Shown here: piece by piece, positions 55,548 through 64,000 of the stretch
Numbering within the stretch: the first letter of the stretch is position 1
Layout: every line of letters starts with the position of its first letter
Origin: Puniceibacterium antarcticum
Lineage (GTDB): Bacteria > Pseudomonadota > Alphaproteobacteria > Rhodobacterales > Rhodobacteraceae
Length of the DNA: 64,000 nucleotides
Reading direction: 5' to 3'
NCBI RefSeq assembly: GCF_002760615.1
Contig: NZ_AWWI01000182.1
Coordinates: 155,557-219,556, forward strand
Notes under the pieces: model-generated
What the model saw: only the letters and a program-made list of their open reading frames with translations
Databases searched by the model: none
Told to the model about the DNA's origin: nothing
Program-made: the position numbers and the translations under genes

Positions 55548-55982
55548 ATGCCCCTTGCTGCCCTGACCATGCTTGCCGCCGGACTTGGCATTCCCGTTCT
55601 GGCCGCGCTGAATGCGGCGCTGGGGACGCGGCTGGGCTCGCCCTCGGCCGCGGCGGCAATCCTGTTCTGCGTGGCGCTGACCGCGACATCGCTGGTGGTT
55701 CTGGTGACCGGACCACAGGCGCTGACCCGGCTGGCAGGGACGCCCAAGCACCTGTTCGCAGCCGGGTTGTTCGTGGCGTTTTATATCCTGTCGATCACCT
55801 ATATCGCGCCCACATTCGGGATCGGGAATGCGGTGTTCTGTGTCCTGCTGGGCCAGTTGTTCAGCGCCGCCGCCATCGACCATTTCGGCCTGTTCGGCGC
55901 GCGGATCAGCCCGCTGACCCTGACGCGGGCGACGGGCATTTCCATCATGGCGCTGGGGGTCTGGGTGACGCAGCGGGCGTGA
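55548..55982 (+). CDS. DMT-type membrane protein (DUF606/YdcZ-like)
   Basis: 144 residues, nearly all hydrophobic, with about five membrane segments (LAALNAALGTRLGSPSAAAA, FVAFYILSITYIAPTFGIGN, VFCVLLGQLFSAA). It matches the half-size drug/metabolite transporter group DUF606, which probably works as a dimer. Function unknown. Convergent with lolD. Confidence 0.78.
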   Translation: MPLAALTMLAAGLGIPVLAALNAALGTRLGSPSAAAAILFCVALTATSLVVLVTGPQALTRLAGTPKHLFAAGLFVAFYILSITYIAPTFGIGNAVFCVLLGQLFSAAAIDHFGLFGARISPLTLTRATGISIMALGVWVTQRA

Positions 55983-56024
55983 CCCGCTGTGCAGGATTTT
56001 TTCTTAAGTTATTGATATTAAATA

Positions 56025-56708
56025 TCAAATATACCTGAGCAACCCCTGATCCAGCCGCAAAGTCCGGTCCATCCGTGCGGCGAGTTCAAGGTTATGAGTC
56101 GCGATCACCGCCGACATGCCGGTGTCGCGCACCAGCGCGATCAGCGCGCCGAACACCTGATCCGAGGTGTCTGAGTCCAGATTGCCGGTAGGCTCATCCG
56201 CCAGCAGCAGGCGCGGCGCATTGGCCATGGCGCGACAGAACGCGACGCGCTGCTGTTGGCCGCCGGACATGGCTGCCGGGCGGTGGCTGGCGCGGTCCGC
56301 GACACCGACGCTGGCCAGCAGCTCCATCCCGCGTGCCTCGGCCGCCTTTTTCGACGTGCCATTGGCAAGCTGCGGCAGGGTGATGTTTTCCAGCGCCGAA
56401 AACTCCGGCAGCAGGTGGTGGAACTGATAGACAAAGCCGACATCGTTGCAGCGCACCGCTGTGCGCTTGCGGTCGTTCAGCCCGGTCATGTCAGTGCCAC
56501 CAATGGCGACCGTCCCGGCATCGGGTGTGTCGAGCAGACCTGCAATGTGCAGCAGCGTCGATTTGCCGGCGCCCGAAGGGGCCACAAGCGCGACGATTTC
56601 ACCCCGGTGCACGGTGAGGTCCGCACCGCGCAGAACCTGCACCTCGTTCGGGAGGCCCTTGAAATAGATCTTTTCGATCCCCTCAAGCTGCAATGTCACA
56701 TCATTCAT
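56025..56708 (-). CDS. lolD: lipoprotein-releasing ABC ATPase LolD
   Basis: 227 residues. Walker [11 protein letters not shown]-loop [17 protein letters not shown], signature [15 protein letters not shown], Walker [13 protein letters not shown]. With LolC/E-type permease it extracts outer-membrane lipoproteins from the inner membrane and passes them to LolA. The start at 56708 overlaps the permease stop (ATGAATGA). Confidence 0.93.
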   Translation of the reverse strand: MNDVTLQLEGIEKIYFKGLPNEVQVLRGADLTVHRGEIVALVAPSGAGKSTLLHIAGLLDTPDAGTVAIGGTDMTGLNDRKRTAVRCNDVGFVYQFHHLLPEFSALENITLPQLANGTSKKAAEARGMELLASVGVADRASHRPAAMSGGQQQRVAFCRAMANAPRLLLADEPTGNLDSDTSDQVFGALIALVRDTGMSAVIATHNLELAARMDRTLRLDQGLLRYI

Positions 56709-57987
56709 AGCGCAGCGCCTCAACAGGGTTCATCCGCGCGGCACGGCGGGCGGGAAAGATGGTGACAACAAACGACAGCCCAAGGGACAAAGATACGGCA
56801 GACATCACATCGCCAAATTTCAGCTCGGCCGGAAGCTGGTAGATGCCGCGCACGGACGGGTCCCAGACACCGCCGCCAGAGATGTAATTCACGAGGCTGA
56901 AGATCGGATCAATGTAAAGTGCGAAGAGGCAGCCAAAGATCACGCCAAGCGCCGTGCCGATCAGCCCGGTGAAGGCGCCGCAGATGAAAAACACCCTGAG
57001 AACAGAGCCTTCGCTCAGGCCCATTGTGCGCAGGATGCCGATGTCGCGGCCCTTGTTCTTGACCAGCATGATCAGGCCCGAGACGATGTTCATCGCCGCG
57101 ATCAGCACGAGGATCGACAGGATGATGAACATCACATTGTCCTCGACCTGCAGCGCGTTGAGGAAACTGCCCGAGGCATCCTTCCACGTCCAGAGATAGG
57201 CGCGGTTGCCGGCCGCTTGCAGCAAGGGGGCGGCGTATTGGTCGACCTGATCCGGATTCTTGACCGCGAGTTCGATTTCATCGACGGCATTTTCGCGGTT
57301 GAAATACAGCTGCGCCTCGGCGATCGGCATGTAAAGCCGTGTGCGATCAATGTCATAGCGCCCGGCGGTGAAAATATAGACCACATCATAAGACTTGACC
57401 CGGGGGCTGGTGCCAAAGGCAGTTTTGACCCCATCGGGCGAGATCAGCTTGATCGTATCGCCAATGCCGACGCCCAGTTCGCGGGCCACGCCCGAGCCGA
57501 TGGCGACGCCGTCGTTGAAGCGGGCGATGTCGCCCTGCGATGTTTCGGGATCGGCGATGCGGGGGATGGATTCGAGGTTTTGTTCGGAAATCCCAAAGAC
57601 TTCGACACCCGAATTGCGCCCGTCGGCGGTGGTCATCACCTGCCCTTTGACGGTGGGCGTCGCGCGGGTGACACCGGGGACCTGCGCGAGTTTGGCGGCG
57701 AGGGCATCGTAGTCGGAAATGGTGCGTGTCACGCGGCCAAGATCATCCTGCTCCCCCGTGTAATAGACGGTCACATGGGCGCTGGAGCCGACGATGGTGT
57801 CAACGAATTCCGTGCGAAATCCAGACCTTACGGCGAGGGTCGCGATCAGGGCAAAGACCGCGAGGGTGATGCCGGCAAGGCTGATCCAGGTCATGACGCT
57901 GACCCCGCCTTCGGCCCGTTTGGCGCGCAGATAGCGCCAGGCGATCATCCATTCGAATGCGGCAAAGGGCGGTGGGGTACGGGCCAA
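56701..57987 (-). CDS. lolE: lipoprotein-releasing permease (LolC/LolE)
   Basis: 428 residues. An N-terminal helix ([20 protein letters not shown]), a large periplasmic domain, then three helices in an FtsX domain ([54 protein letters not shown]). Alphaproteobacteria use a single LolF-like permease as a homodimer, and only one gene is seen here. The best start is TTG at 57987, preceded by AAAGG and opening [23 protein letters not shown] 57948 is the alternative. Divergent from hisC. Confidence 0.9.
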   Translation of the reverse strand: MARTPPPFAAFEWMIAWRYLRAKRAEGGVSVMTWISLAGITLAVFALIATLAVRSGFRTEFVDTIVGSSAHVTVYYTGEQDDLGRVTRTISDYDALAAKLAQVPGVTRATPTVKGQVMTTADGRNSGVEVFGISEQNLESIPRIADPETSQGDIARFNDGVAIGSGVARELGVGIGDTIKLISPDGVKTAFGTSPRVKSYDVVYIFTAGRYDIDRTRLYMPIAEAQLYFNRENAVDEIELAVKNPDQVDQYAAPLLQAAGNRAYLWTWKDASGSFLNALQVEDNVMFIILSILVLIAAMNIVSGLIMLVKNKGRDIGILRTMGLSEGSVLRVFFICGAFTGLIGTALGVIFGCLFALYIDPIFSLVNYISGGGVWDPSVRGIYQLPAELKFGDVMSAVSLSLGLSFVVTIFPARRAARMNPVEALRYE

Positions 57988-58105
57988 TCTATGTGCCTTT
58001 CGCGGTGTCTGGTCGGGCTGGAACGTGGTCGCTGAGGGCCACAAGGTCAAGCCGGGGTGGGGATTTCTGCCGGTGGGCAGAGGGCGTGTTTAGGCGGATT
58101 TGACC

Positions 58106-58145
58106 CGTATGGAAAGCGTATGGTTTTGATATGGAATCCGTATGG
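58106..58145 (-). promoter_or_regulatory. four CCATACG-type heptamers at 11-bp spacing upstream of lolE/hisC
   Basis: On the plus strand CGTATGG, CGTATGG, GATATGG and CGTATGG start at 58106, 58117, 58128 and 58139, exactly 11 bp apart. Read on the minus strand they are CCATACG units with 4-bp spacers, matching the array at 13924-13963, including shared spacers aaaa and cttt between neighbouring units. The array lies in the lolE/hisC divergent gap, oriented towards lolE as the other copy is towards bhcD. Confidence 0.75.
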
Positions 58146-58181
58146 CGGCGATGCGGCGCGGGCAGTTCCGGCGGACAGGGA

Positions 58182-58213
58182 GGATTTTGCGTATTTGGAA
58201 AGAGAAGAAGCAG
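58182..58213 (+). repeat. 32-nt dispersed motif upstream of hisC
   Basis: GGATTTTGCGTATTTG followed by GAAAGAGAAGAAGCAG, identical in 31 of 32 bases to 51655-51624 upstream of recJ. Its end is 55 bp from the hisC start and its orientation relative to the gene is the same. Confidence 0.8.
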
Positions 58214-58268
58214 AGGCCGCGCGCAGGCCCTCTTGCCCAGCGCACGGCGGATCAGCATACTGCGCGCC

Positions 58269-59387
58269 ATGACAGATCCTCGATACACCCCGCTTGTTCA
58301 GACCCTTCCCGCAACCGTGCCGTTTGTCGGCCCCGAGGTGCAGGAGCGCGACATGGGCCAGACCTTTCGCGCCCGGCTTGGGGCGAATGAAAACGTCTTT
58401 GGCCCCTCGCCCCATGCGATTGTCGCGATGGAGCGGGAAGCGGCGCAGATCTGGAAATATGCCGATGCGACCAATTTTGATCTGAAGGCCGCACTGTCGG
58501 CAAAGCTGGGCTGTTCGCCCGAAAACCTGATCTTTGGCGAGGGAATCGACGGGCTGCTGGGCTATCTTGTCCGTCTGCTGGTTTCACAGGGCGACCGGGT
58601 GGTGACATCCGACGGCGCCTATCCGACCTTCAACTATCATGTGACCGGATTCGGTGGCGCGCTGGTCAAGGTGCCCTATCGCGACGACCGCGAGGATCTG
58701 CCCGCGCTGATCGCCAAGGCGGTGGAGGTCGATGCCAAGATCGTCTATCTGGCCAATCCCGACAATCCCATGGGCAGTTGGCACAGTGGCGCCGAGATCG
58801 AAGCGGCGGTGGAGACATTGCCCGACGGCACGCTGCTGGTTCTGGACGAGGCCTATGTGGAATTCGCACCAGCCGATGCGGTGCCAGCCATTGATGTGCA
58901 GGATCCGCGCGTGATCCGGATGCGCACCTTTTCCAAGGGTTACGGCATGGCCGGGGCGCGCGTGGGCTATGGCATCGGGGCGGCGGATCTGATCCGCAGT
59001 TTCGACAAGATCCGCAACCATTTTGGCATGAACCGCGCGGCACAGGTTGGCGCGCTGGCGGCCCTGCAGGATGAGATCTGGTTGCAGGATGTGATTGCGC
59101 AGGTAAATGCGGCGAAGGTGCGGATCGGACAGATTGCAGCGGCGAACGGGCTGAACGCGCTGCCGTCGGCGGCCAATTTCGTGGCGGTGGATTGCGGGCG
59201 GGACGGCGATTTTGCCCGGGCTGTGCTGCGCGCGCTGGTGGCGCGCGGGATATTCGTGCGGATGCCGTTTGTGGCGCCACAGGATCGCTGCATCCGCATC
59301 AGCGCGGGAACGCCCAAGGATCTCGACGCACTGGCTGAGGTGCTGCCGCTGGCGCTGGAGGAGGCGCGGGCGGGGGTTTCTGCCTGA
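58269..59387 (+). CDS. hisC: histidinol-phosphate aminotransferase (or close class I/II relative)
   Basis: 372 residues, fold-type I PLP aminotransferase of the HisC branch: RLGANENVFGPSPHAI at the start, YPTFNYHVTGFG, VYLANPDNPMGSW, LVLDEAYVEFAP and the PLP lysine in TFSKGYGMAGARVGYG. It would make histidinol phosphate from imidazole-acetol phosphate, or transaminate aromatic amino acids as some homologues do; no other his genes are nearby. The ATG at 58269 is chosen because the upstream open frame runs through two repeated intergenic motifs. Confidence 0.85.
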   Translation: MTDPRYTPLVQTLPATVPFVGPEVQERDMGQTFRARLGANENVFGPSPHAIVAMEREAAQIWKYADATNFDLKAALSAKLGCSPENLIFGEGIDGLLGYLVRLLVSQGDRVVTSDGAYPTFNYHVTGFGGALVKVPYRDDREDLPALIAKAVEVDAKIVYLANPDNPMGSWHSGAEIEAAVETLPDGTLLVLDEAYVEFAPADAVPAIDVQDPRVIRMRTFSKGYGMAGARVGYGIGAADLIRSFDKIRNHFGMNRAAQVGALAALQDEIWLQDVIAQVNAAKVRIGQIAAANGLNALPSAANFVAVDCGRDGDFARAVLRALVARGIFVRMPFVAPQDRCIRISAGTPKDLDALAEVLPLALEEARAGVSA

Positions 59388-59474
59388 ACGGCGTCCGACA
59401 CGAGGATGTGACGTGCGCGTGAGCCGGTTTGCGGCGAGTGTTGCGGCAGAAACAAACGATAACCGGAGACTGCC

Positions 59475-59849
59475 ATGCGTTCGTTCTCGCTCGCCCTGCT
59501 GTGCTGCCTGCCGACCCTGCCGGCCTGGGCGCAAACCATGGATCACAGCGCCCACAGCACCATGCAGGAACCGGCATCGGCATCCGAAGCCACGCAGGCC
59601 TACATGGATGCCAATACCGAAATGCATGAGAAGATGATGATGCCGATGACCGGCAATGCGGATGTCGATTTCATCCAAGGCATGATTCCGCATCACGAGG
59701 GCGCCGTTGCCATGGCGCGTGTGGTGCTGGAGCATGGATCCGACCCCGATGTGCGCAAACTGGCCGAAGAGGTGATTGCCGCGCAGGAGGCCGAGATTGC
59801 CTGGATGACCGACTGGCTGGCCAAACAGGATATCACCCCCGCGAACTGA
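59475..59849 (+). CDS. DUF305-family periplasmic protein
   Basis: 124 residues with a signal peptide ([15 protein letters not shown]), a His/Met-rich linker ([10 protein letters not shown]) and a DUF305 helical domain with the characteristic [18 protein letters not shown]. Family members such as CopM bind copper, and the Met/His residues here ([11 protein letters not shown]) support metal binding. Monocistronic, with its own terminator. Confidence 0.85.
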   Translation: MRSFSLALLCCLPTLPAWAQTMDHSAHSTMQEPASASEATQAYMDANTEMHEKMMMPMTGNADVDFIQGMIPHHEGAVAMARVVLEHGSDPDVRKLAEEVIAAQEAEIAWMTDWLAKQDITPAN

Positions 59850-59857
59850 AGCGGCAG

Positions 59858-59890
59858 GCGGGGCCTGATGATCAAGCCCCGCAGATTTTT
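59858..59890 (+). terminator. terminator of the DUF305 gene
   Basis: GCGGGGC / GCCCCGC stem (7 bp) with an 11-nt loop, followed after three bases by five T residues, nine bp past the stop codon. It separates this gene from the convergent aminotransferase. Confidence 0.75.
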
Positions 59891-59925
59891 CAGACCCCAA
59901 AAGTTTTTCAGGCCCCACAGACCTG

Positions 59926-61122
59926 TCAGGCCTGAGAGATAACCTCGGCCGCGGCGGAAAGTGCGCCTTTGCCGTGAGGAACACCCAGCGCGATCAGACC
60001 CGCCTCGACCACGCCGAGCAGGCCCATGATCATATGGGCATTGATGTGACCCATATGGCCGAACCGGAAAAAGCCGGTGCCGTCGGGATCAGCCTCTTCG
60101 GACATGCCAAGGCCGATGCCCAGCACGACACCGGCCTTTGAGTTGGTCCATTCGCGCAGTTTCATGCCATAGGGCGCGCCGACGCGCAGGGCGGTGACAG
60201 CGTGGCTTCGGTTGGCCGGGTCGGTCACATTCAGGCTGAGCGGACCGCCCTGCCCCCAGGCATCGCACGCGGCCCATATGGCGCGGGACAGATGAGCGTG
60301 CCGGTTCCAGACAGCTTCCATCCCTTCGGCATGGATCATGTCGAGTGAGGCGCGCAGCCCGAGGATATGGTGCGTTGGCGCCGTTCCGTTGAAATACTGA
60401 TAGAGCATTTCGGGATTGGTGCGCGGCACCCAGTCCCAGTAGCGCGTGACGCGGGGCATCTGCTCGCGCTGTGCGGCGGCACGGTCGTTGAAGAAGACAA
60501 AGCCCAGGCCAGGGGGGACCATCAGCCCCTTTTGCGAGGCCGCGACCATGACATCGGCGCCCCAGGCGTCCATCTCGAATCGGTCACAGGCGAGCGAGGC
60601 GATGCAGTCCGCCATGAGCAGCGCGGGGTGGCCCAGATCATCAAGCACGCGGCGCAGGCCCGCGATGTCGTTGCGCACCGAAGAGGAGGTGTCCACGTGC
60701 TGTGCCAGCACGGCGCGGTACTTGTGAGCGGTGTCTGCCTTGAGCGCCTCTGCCACGCGGTCGAGGTCAATCGGGTCCTTGCGGCCAAAGTCGAGGATGG
60801 TCGCATCGATCCCCATGCCGGTGGCGGTGTCCGCCCAGCCCATGCCGAACCGGCCCGTAGAGGGGACGAGAATGGACTCGCCGGGGGCGACGACGTTGGA
60901 GAGTGCTGCCTCCCATGCGCCGTGGCCGTTGGCGATGTAGATCGCGACATGGCCGTCCGTGCGCGCCACGCGGCGCAGGTCGGTGATGATGCCAGCCACC
61001 GTTTCTGGCAGTTCGCCTTCGTAGATGTTGGGTGAGGCGGCATGCATCGCGCGCAGCACGGCATCGGGCATGACAGACGGGCCGGGAATGGCCAGATAAG
61101 GGCGACCGTTGGCCAATGACAT
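59926..61122 (-). CDS. class V aminotransferase, alanine/serine-glyoxylate type
   Basis: 398 residues, paralogous to BhcA. PLP lysine in VAASQKGLMVPPGLGF, start YLAIPGPSVMPDAVLRAMH, IANGHGAWEAALSN. The family includes alanine-, serine- and aspartate-glyoxylate aminotransferases, which convert glyoxylate to glycine. It stands alone, 45 kb from the bhc cluster, so it is probably a separate glyoxylate or photorespiration-type enzyme. AAGGAA precedes the ATG at 61122. Confidence 0.82.
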   Translation of the reverse strand: MSLANGRPYLAIPGPSVMPDAVLRAMHAASPNIYEGELPETVAGIITDLRRVARTDGHVAIYIANGHGAWEAALSNVVAPGESILVPSTGRFGMGWADTATGMGIDATILDFGRKDPIDLDRVAEALKADTAHKYRAVLAQHVDTSSSVRNDIAGLRRVLDDLGHPALLMADCIASLACDRFEMDAWGADVMVAASQKGLMVPPGLGFVFFNDRAAAQREQMPRVTRYWDWVPRTNPEMLYQYFNGTAPTHHILGLRASLDMIHAEGMEAVWNRHAHLSRAIWAACDAWGQGGPLSLNVTDPANRSHAVTALRVGAPYGMKLREWTNSKAGVVLGIGLGMSEEADPDGTGFFRFGHMGHINAHMIMGLLGVVEAGLIALGVPHGKGALSAAAEVISQA

Positions 61123-61259
61123 GCGCAATTCCTTTTGATGAACATCGGGCCTGTCGCCCGACGGCGCGACACTAGCCAACCACAGCGCCGCGTCAATCGC
61201 CCCTGCGACGCTTGCCAGCTTGGGCCTCAGCCCTTAAACCGCCATGAGGAAAAGGGATC

Positions 61260-61975
61260 ATGATGTTTTCACAGCTTTGGAGTCGGATAGAGCGGGGCGA
61301 ACGTCGGTTTCGGCGATCCTTTGGCAAGGATATCACCGACCCCGTGGCGCGGCGCTGGTCTGTGCTGCACTATAATGTGTTCGATCACGCCTTTCTGCGC
61401 AAATTCTGGACCAACTTTTTCGAGATCGCCCCGGGCGTTTACCGGTCGAACCAGCCGACCCATGCACGGTTCGTGAAATATGCGCGCCTTGGCATCCGCA
61501 CGGTGGTGAACCTGCGCGGCGAAGAGAAGTTTTCCCATTACCTGTTCGAGAAAGAGACGCTGGAGGGGCTGGGCATCACTATGGTGACTGCCAAGCTCTG
61601 GGCGCGCCATGCCGCCAAGCGCGACAATATCGTGCATGCCATCGACGTGCTGCGCGCGGCGCAAAAGCCGCTGCTGTTTCATTGCAAATCCGGCGCCGAC
61701 CGGGCGGGATTTGTCGCCGCCATGTATCTGATGGTCTTCGAGGATCAGCCGGTCGAGGTGGCGCGCAAACAGCTGGGACTGAAATACATCCATCTGGATT
61801 TCACCAAGACCGGCATTCAGGACTATATCTTGGACGTCTATGCAGCCCGTGTGGCGCAGGGCAAGATCGGGTTCGAACAGTGGATCCGCACCGAATACGC
61901 AAACAAGCCGTTGCAGCGTGGGTTTGACACCAAGACCGACCCGGCGAGCATCGCGGCAGAAATGGCAAACTCCCA

Positions 61976-61979
<4 letters not shown>
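61260..61979 (+). CDS. dual-specificity/tyrosine phosphatase-like protein
   Basis: 239 residues with the Cx5R signature in FHCKSGADRAGFVAA and an upstream VYRSNQPTHARFVKYARLGI typical of bacterial cysteine phosphatases. A basic N-terminus (ERGERRFRRSFGKD) may associate with membranes. It overlaps the following ABC exporter by 4 bp, so the pair is coexpressed; a role linked to a lipid or polysaccharide phosphate exported by that protein is possible but unproven. Confidence 0.82.
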
Positions 61980-63778
<1,799 letters not shown>

Positions 63779-63796
63779 AGACGCCCCCGCGGCGGT

Positions 63797-64000
63797 TCAG
63801 CCCCGCCCGGTGCAGCGACTGCGCAGCAGGCTGAGCGCGGTGCGCGCCTCACGCCGCACCAGGCCCTGCGGAGCGTAGGCGGCGGCGCTGATTGCGGCAT
63901 TGATCGGAAGGCTCGTGAACCGCGCGCCAAGGGCACGGGCCAGGGCAATATCCTCTGCCAGGTGCACATCGGGCAGAGGCAGATCGGGGTGGCCGCCCGC
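63797..64000 (-). CDS. unidentified protein, C-terminal 67 residues (glycosyltransferase 2-like?)
   Basis: The minus strand is open from the right edge to a TGA at 63797 and reads GHPDLPLPDVHLAEDIALAR, ALGARFTSLPINAAISAAAY, APQGLVRREARTALSLLRSR. The EDIALAR segment followed by a hydrophobic strand and RRxxRTxxxLL is like the end of family 2 glycosyltransferases of the TIGR04283 type, but the piece is too short for certainty. The gene start and catalytic part lie outside the window. Confidence 0.4.
   Translation of the reverse strand, partial: AGGHPDLPLPDVHLAEDIALARALGARFTSLPINAAISAAAYAPQGLVRREARTALSLLRSRCTGRG

Overview
The window looks like chromosomal DNA of a marine alphaproteobacterium of the Rhodobacterales (Roseobacter/Paracoccus relatives). 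The grounds are high GC with GC-rich third positions, tight operons with ATGA overlaps, a complete beta-hydroxyaspartate cycle cluster (bhcRABCD), a psd-pssA-pmtA phosphatidylcholine operon, a hemP gene and many SBP-dependent transporters. This placement is inferred from gene content; no rRNA is present.

Layout. 0-9.5 kb is housekeeping: small enzymes (SnoaL-like, VOC, ABHD10-like), an MFS permease, thrS with a clear terminator, an ArsC-like protein, a cold-shock protein, and divergent metR/metF with a MetR-like palindrome between them. 9.5-16 kb holds bhcR divergent from bhcABCD, followed by a GAPDH paralogue in the same run; together these convert two glyoxylate to oxaloacetate and may feed gluconeogenesis. 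16-23.5 kb carries a THUMP methyltransferase, a LivJ-type binding protein paired with a large chemoreceptor, and the phospholipid operon.

24.1-33.4 kb is a decayed L-rhamnose locus. The kinase, mutarotase, permease, ATPase, binding protein, DeoR regulator, RhaD and RhaI are all recognisable and all broken by frameshifts, in-frame stops or deletions, while genes on both sides are intact. 33.5-45.7 kb is an intact accessory catabolic block: GntR, HDAC-like amidohydrolase and class III aminotransferase on one strand, and class II aldolase, a dipeptide-type ABC transporter and a GhrA-like reductase on the other, followed by a DUF475 membrane protein, a second hydroxyacid dehydrogenase and an ABC ATPase remnant. 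46.3-49.7 kb has hemP, a small secreted protein, a PCu(A)C copper chaperone, an Ldh-type reductase, then cupin-regulator and integrase remnants lying against a tRNA-Glu gene.

49.8-64 kb returns to core genes: recJ, glpX, Nudix, hom, a lipoprotein, cytochrome c, lolD/lolE, hisC, DUF305, a class V aminotransferase, a tyrosine phosphatase and an MsbA-like exporter.

The most unusual signals are non-coding. Two distant sites each carry four CCATACG-type heptamers at exactly 11-bp spacing. A 32-nt motif recurs upstream of recJ and hisC. A nested perfect palindrome separates bhcB from bhcC. A MITE-like palindrome sits near 47.7 kb with a half copy near 52.8 kb.
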